Shown: positions 7,126 to 10,155 of the stretch, one piece after another
Position numbering within the stretch: position 1 is the stretch's first letter
Layout of the letters: the number at the start of each line of letters is the position of its first letter
Source of the DNA: an uncultured Bacilli bacterium
GTDB taxonomy: Bacteria; Bacillota_I; Bacilli_A; RFN20; CAG-631
Assembly: GCA_934202505.1 (NCBI GenBank)
Contig: CAKPXW010000058.1
Coordinates: 1 to 10,155, forward strand
Direction: 5' to 3'
Length of the DNA: 10,155 nucleotides
The notes under the pieces: generated by a model
Seen by the model: only the letters and a program-made list of their open reading frames with translations
Told to the model about the DNA's origin: nothing
The model's database searches: none
Program-made: the position numbers and the translations under genes

Positions 7126-8811
7126 TTAGTTATTAGTAATAATATTTTTTATGTCTGTAATTGGAAGTTTTAATTTTCTATTTGCATACACAAGGCCATT
7201 TGTTTCTTGTTCTACATCACTTATTTGGGTATAACAAAAGCCTGATAAATAATCTAGTTTATAAACTGAATCAAAAAGTTTTTTCATTCTTTCTTTTAAT
7301 ATATCAAGATTATTTGCTTTATCACCATAGCCCCAACCATCTTGGTTAATTATGGCAATACCACCTAATTCAGTTAAAATTACAGGTTGATTATTATAAG
7401 TGTTATTTTTAGCAAAAGCTGTTCCAAATCCATTAATAATATTTGAAGAAACAACATTATTTTTATTTTCATAATCTTTATATAATAAATTCGCATCTTG
7501 TTGATATTCATGAAGTGATAGGATATCTGTGTTTGATAAATTATACCAACCATCATTAGCAACAACTAATCTTGATGAATCGTATTCTTTTACTTTATTT
7601 GTTAGATTCGAGACATATTCTTGTACACTCTTATCGTCATTGATTTTTGGTATTCCCCAAGACTCATTAAAAATAACATAAGTAATTACTGATGGAGAAT
7701 TATAGTTTTGATCAATAATTGCAAATAAATCACGATTAATTTCTTCTTTCATTTTAGATGAATATTCATAACACGATGGGAGTTCACTCCAAAGTAAAAA
7801 GCCAAATATATCAGAAAGATAATATAGAAAAGGATCTTCTACTTTTTGATGAATTCTGCAACCATTAAAGCCAAAATCTAACATTAAATTAAAATCTTTT
7901 AAGATATCTTCTTTTGTTAAGGTAAGTCCTTGATTTTCATAGTATCCTTGATTTAAAACAAATTTTAAAAATAATTTCTCGTCATTTAAATAAATAAAAC
8001 TATTTTTTGTTTTAATACTTCTACATCCAAAGTAAGTTTCTACATAATCATCTTTTTTTCCTTTTAAAGTTAAAAATACATCATAAAGATTAGGAGAGTT
8101 AGTAGACCATAAATTTGGATTATCTATTTTAAAAGTACCATTATATAAAGTGTTTCCATTTAACGTAAACTTTTTAATAAATTGCTCTTTATACTTAATA
8201 TTTACTTCAAGTAAGTCTTCGCTTGTAGTTTTAATTTCATAACAAGTATTTCCATAAGAATCAGCAGCAAACTTTGCATATTCAATTTGGTTAGTTCCGC
8301 ATTTTTCAAGATAAACTTGTTGATATATTCCTGTTGTTTGTACATACCAACATTCATGGCTGTTTTTTATTTCTCTTTGTTTTCCACGTAATTGTTCTTT
8401 AGAAAATGAATCATGAACATCTACCACTAAAAGGTTAGAACCCATTTTTATATATTTTGAAATGTTGAAGAAAAATGATGTAAATCCTCCTTTATGATTA
8501 CCAACATATTGATTATTAATAAAAACATCACATTCATAATCAACTGCTTTAAAGTGAAGAAGATAATTTGTAATTTCGTCAATCTCAAAACTTATTTCAT
8601 AACAAACATGTTTATACATTGTCTGAATATCAACACCACTTTTTTTAGTCTCATATGAAAATGGTAATAAAATTTTACATTGCTTTTCTATTGTATCATT
8701 TTCATTGTTAAACATTTTAAAATCACATAATTTATCTAGTATTGTGTAATCTTTTCTTCTAAATCTTGGATTAGGGTAATTGTAATATTTAATATCTTCT
8801 TTTTTTATCAT
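7126..8811 (-). CDS. Cytoplasmic glycoside hydrolase family 2 beta-glycosidase
   Basis: The 561-residue protein starts MIKKEDIKYY and has no signal peptide, so it should act inside the cell on imported oligosaccharides. The GH2 order is visible. The N-terminal sugar-binding jelly roll covers ~40-170 (DVFINNQYVGNHKGGF at 95-110, NLLVVDVHD at 126-134, GIYQQVYLE at 161-169). An immunoglobulin-like domain covers ~175-270 (NPNLWSTNSPNLYDVFL at 231-247, FGCRSI at 261-266). The TIM barrel runs from ~275 to the end. The barrel has NGCRIHQK (316-323), acid/base Glu383 in FNESWG (381-386), and presumed nucleophile Glu481 in ILTELGG (478-484), with DVEQETNGLVY (532-542) near the end. The HQK...EDP and TELGG contexts point to a compact GH2 subgroup rather than LacZ or GusA. 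The start overlaps the upstream permease stop as ATGA, which implies translational coupling. Substrate (beta-galactoside, beta-xyloside, arabinoside or other) cannot be told from sequence alone. Confidence 0.9.
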   Translation of the reverse strand: MIKKEDIKYYNYPNPRFRRKDYTILDKLCDFKMFNNENDTIEKQCKILLPFSYETKKSGVDIQTMYKHVCYEISFEIDEITNYLLHFKAVDYECDVFINNQYVGNHKGGFTSFFFNISKYIKMGSNLLVVDVHDSFSKEQLRGKQREIKNSHECWYVQTTGIYQQVYLEKCGTNQIEYAKFAADSYGNTCYEIKTTSEDLLEVNIKYKEQFIKKFTLNGNTLYNGTFKIDNPNLWSTNSPNLYDVFLTLKGKKDDYVETYFGCRSIKTKNSFIYLNDEKLFLKFVLNQGYYENQGLTLTKEDILKDFNLMLDFGFNGCRIHQKVEDPFLYYLSDIFGFLLWSELPSCYEYSSKMKEEINRDLFAIIDQNYNSPSVITYVIFNESWGIPKINDDKSVQEYVSNLTNKVKEYDSSRLVVANDGWYNLSNTDILSLHEYQQDANLLYKDYENKNNVVSSNIINGFGTAFAKNNTYNNQPVILTELGGIAIINQDGWGYGDKANNLDILKERMKKLFDSVYKLDYLSGFCYTQISDVEQETNGLVYANRKLKLPITDIKNIITNN

Positions 8812-9632
8812 CCTTTGATTCCCCCATTCATTCCCTCAACAAAATATTTTTGACCAAAAATAAAGATAACGATAATTGGTATTGCAGAAATAAAGGCACT
8901 AGCCATTAATATTCCTTTCATTGATGTGTCACTCATAATTGTTAAATAAAGTCCTGAAGCAATAGTCCTTGTGGCATCTCCTTCAGTAACACTAAGAGGC
9001 CATAAAAAATCATTCCATGCTCCTTGAAATGTAAATAAAACTAATGATATAACAATAGGTTTGCACATTGGCATAATTACTTTACTATATATTTGAAAAT
9101 TATTAGCTCCATCAATTCTTGCAGCTTCATCAAAATCTCGAGGAATATCCATCATAAATTGTCTTAATAAAAATACACCGCCAACTCCAGATAATCCAGG
9201 TAAAATCATTGCAAGTAAGGTATTATATAATCCAAGTTTTGTAATAATTATAAAGTTTGGAACAATGTTTATTATTCCAGGAATTATCATAGAAAATAAA
9301 CAAAGATTAAATAAAAATTTTTGACCTTTAAATTTTAATCTTGTAAATGCAAAAGCCGCAAGTGAGGCAAATAGTATATAAAGAACTGTTTGACTTATTG
9401 AAACAATAAAAGAATTTTTAAGCCAGGTAAAAATATATGGTGATCTAGTAGTTACTTTTAAAAAGTTTTCCAAAGTTAATCCTTTAAAAAAACTAGAAGC
9501 ATTATCAAACATATGGGCAATATTTATTTCTTTTTGAAAAGCAAGTGCTAAGCCAAATAAGGTAGGTGTTAAAGATAAAATTGTACATATTGCTACTAAA
9601 ACATAAATAACAACGTTAAACTTATTTTTCAT
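8808..9632 (-). CDS. Carbohydrate ABC transporter permease, MalG type
   Basis: This is an inner-membrane subunit of a CUT1-family sugar importer, paired with the permease encoded just upstream. With the ATG at 9632 the protein has 274 residues, the usual size. Hydrophobic segments lie near 7-31, 74-96, 108-131, 138-157, 193-209 and 242-260. The cytoplasmic EAA loop that docks the ATPase reads DEAARIDGAN (168-177), with IMPMCKP at 186-192. The C-terminus GMNGGIKG is typical of MalG-like subunits. A longer frame opens with GTG at 9647, but that start would place the perfect GGAGG inside the coding sequence. The ATG at 9632 sits 8 bases after it and is preferred. The gene overlaps the upstream permease by 11 bases and ends in TGA within the ATGA overlap with the GH2 gene. 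The substrate is inferred to be arabinose-containing oligosaccharide from the neighbours. Confidence 0.92.
   Translation of the reverse strand: MKNKFNVVIYVLVAICTILSLTPTLFGLALAFQKEINIAHMFDNASSFFKGLTLENFLKVTTRSPYIFTWLKNSFIVSISQTVLYILFASLAAFAFTRLKFKGQKFLFNLCLFSMIIPGIINIVPNFIIITKLGLYNTLLAMILPGLSGVGGVFLLRQFMMDIPRDFDEAARIDGANNFQIYSKVIMPMCKPIVISLVLFTFQGAWNDFLWPLSVTEGDATRTIASGLYLTIMSDTSMKGILMASAFISAIPIIVIFIFGQKYFVEGMNGGIKG
8809..8825 (-). promoter_or_regulatory. Translational coupling site at the permease-GH2 junction
   Basis: The permease stop TGA and the GH2 start ATG share bases as ATGA. A GGGGGA run lies 8 bases upstream of the ATG and AAAGG abuts it, so the ribosome site is weak or non-standard. 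Re-initiation by ribosomes finishing the permease gene is the likely route. Confidence 0.55.
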
Positions 9633-10155
9633 TTTTTTTACCTCCACTATTTAAGGCAAATTTTAAAGAAATTAAAGAAAATATTCCCATTATTGCAGCT
9701 AAAATTAATGCCATCGTACTTGCTCTTCCATATTTATTAGCACCAAAAGCAGTGCTATATATATTTTGAATTACTACTTCTGTTGATTCACTTCCTGGAG
9801 TTAAAACCATTGGTTGCCCCATGACATTAAAACAAGAAAGAATAGTCATTACGATAACATAAGAGAAAGTATTTGTAAGTGAAGGCAAAGTTATATAAAT
9901 TACTTCTTTAAAAGCTCCACATCCATCAATTTCAGCAGCTTCATACAATTCTTTAGAAATATTTTGTAGTCCAGCAGTAAATAGAATCATATTTCCACCA
10001 ATTCCCCACCAGGTTGAAAGTAGAAAAATCGATATCCATTGATATGGTTGAGATGTTAACCAGGGTATTTCTTTTTTAAACATTAAATTAAATATTCCAG
10101 TATTTGAATCTAAAAAGATAATAAATATTATACCAACAGTTGTAATTGATAAAAT
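9622..10155 (-). CDS. Carbohydrate ABC transporter permease, MalF/UgpA type, 5' end outside window
   Basis: The frame is open from the right edge (10155) through 177 codons to TAA at 9622. An internal ATG at 10083 gives a 153-residue ORF, but the 24 upstream codons are free of stops and encode typical permease sequence (a hydrophobic stretch, then NTGIFN before the IPWLTSQP motif). The gene therefore enters from outside and is not a short protein. Visible motifs are GGNMILFTAGLQNI (visible residues 53-66), which precedes the EAA loop LYEAAEIDG (70-78) with ITLP (88-91), and hydrophobic segments in the C-terminal half. The conserved region is that of the MalF/UgpA partner that pairs with a MalG-type subunit. 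Residues before this, including the first membrane spans and probably 100 or more residues, are missing. No binding protein or ATPase gene is in view; in this family the binding protein is usually upstream and the ATPase may be shared. Confidence 0.9.
   Translation of the reverse strand: MLSITTVGIIFIIFLDSNTGIFNLMFKKEIPWLTSQPYQWISIFLLSTWWGIGGNMILFTAGLQNISKELYEAAEIDGCGAFKEVIYITLPSLTNTFSYVIVMTILSCFNVMGQPMVLTPGSESTEVVIQNIYSTAFGANKYGRASTMALILAAIMGIFSLISLKFALNSGGKKNEK
9641..9645 (-). promoter_or_regulatory. Ribosome binding site that fixes the MalG-type permease start
   Basis: GGAGG on the minus strand lies 8 bases before the ATG at 9632, inside the last codons of the upstream permease. It argues against the in-frame GTG at 9647, which would leave this site inside the gene and has no comparable site of its own. 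Confidence 0.8.

Noticed and set aside
7161..7565. Short ORFs on both strands within the GH2 gene
   Set aside because: Both lie inside the C-terminal catalytic barrel of GH2, which has conserved motifs in its own frame. The minus-strand one is simply a shifted frame.
9633..9647. GTG at 9647 as start of the MalG-type permease
   Set aside because: It would put the GGAGG site inside the gene and extend the overlap with the upstream permease to 26 bases. The ATG at 9632 has ideal spacing from GGAGG.
10081..10083. ATG at 10083 as the true start of the upstream permease
   Set aside because: The frame stays open to the window edge and the extra residues fit MalF/UgpA-type sequence, so the gene is partial. 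A 153-residue permease would lack essential membrane spans.
1..10155. Recoded TGA (mollicute code), CRISPR array, tRNA or rRNA genes, insertion sequence
   Set aside because: Trp is TGG throughout and TGA ends the permease gene in an ATGA overlap. The repeats are coding and lack regularly spaced short units with unique spacers. No transposase, inverted-repeat ends or structured RNA pattern was seen.

Overview
The window is a densely packed stretch of seven co-directional genes, all on the minus strand, from a very AT-rich bacterium. It reads as a low-GC Firmicute of the Bacilli/Erysipelotrichia/'RF39-like' gut type. The grounds are strong Shine-Dalgarno sites, several lipoprotein signal peptides with a +1 Cys, no sortase motifs, A/T-ending codons and gut-type plant-glycan genes. 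The standard code applies: Trp is TGG, and TAA, TAG and TGA all appear as real stops, so this is not a TGA=Trp mollicute. The species cannot be fixed from sequence alone.

In order of transcription (high to low coordinates) the genes are: (1) a MalF/UgpA-type sugar ABC permease, whose 5' end lies beyond the window at 10155; (2) a MalG-type permease; (3) a cytoplasmic GH2 beta-glycosidase; (4) a lipoprotein with a Ser/Thr linker, an Fn3-like domain and two near-identical 242-residue MORN modules; (5) a GH51 alpha-L-arabinofuranosidase made as a lipoprotein; (6) and (7) two paralogous lipoproteins that fuse a MORN-repeat region to a C-terminal SGNH/GDSL hydrolase. Gene 7 runs off the left edge only a few codons before its expected stop. 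Junctions are overlaps (11 bp, then ATGA), gaps of 59, 24 and 11 bp, and finally one base (TAATATG). No intergenic stretch exceeds 60 bp and no terminator is visible, so this looks like one operon.

Inferred working model: membrane-anchored enzymes at the cell surface (arabinofuranosidase plus two putative esterases, with the MORN/Fn3 lipoprotein as a scaffold or binding partner) trim an arabinose-decorated, probably acylated plant polysaccharide. The ABC permease pair imports the oligosaccharides and the cytoplasmic GH2 enzyme finishes them. The solute-binding protein and regulator are not in the window and may lie upstream. The ATPase may be a shared one encoded elsewhere.

The most notable content is the family of three MORN lipoproteins embedded in a glycan-utilisation operon, including the MORN-SGNH fusion and a 653-bp almost perfect internal duplication in the third member.
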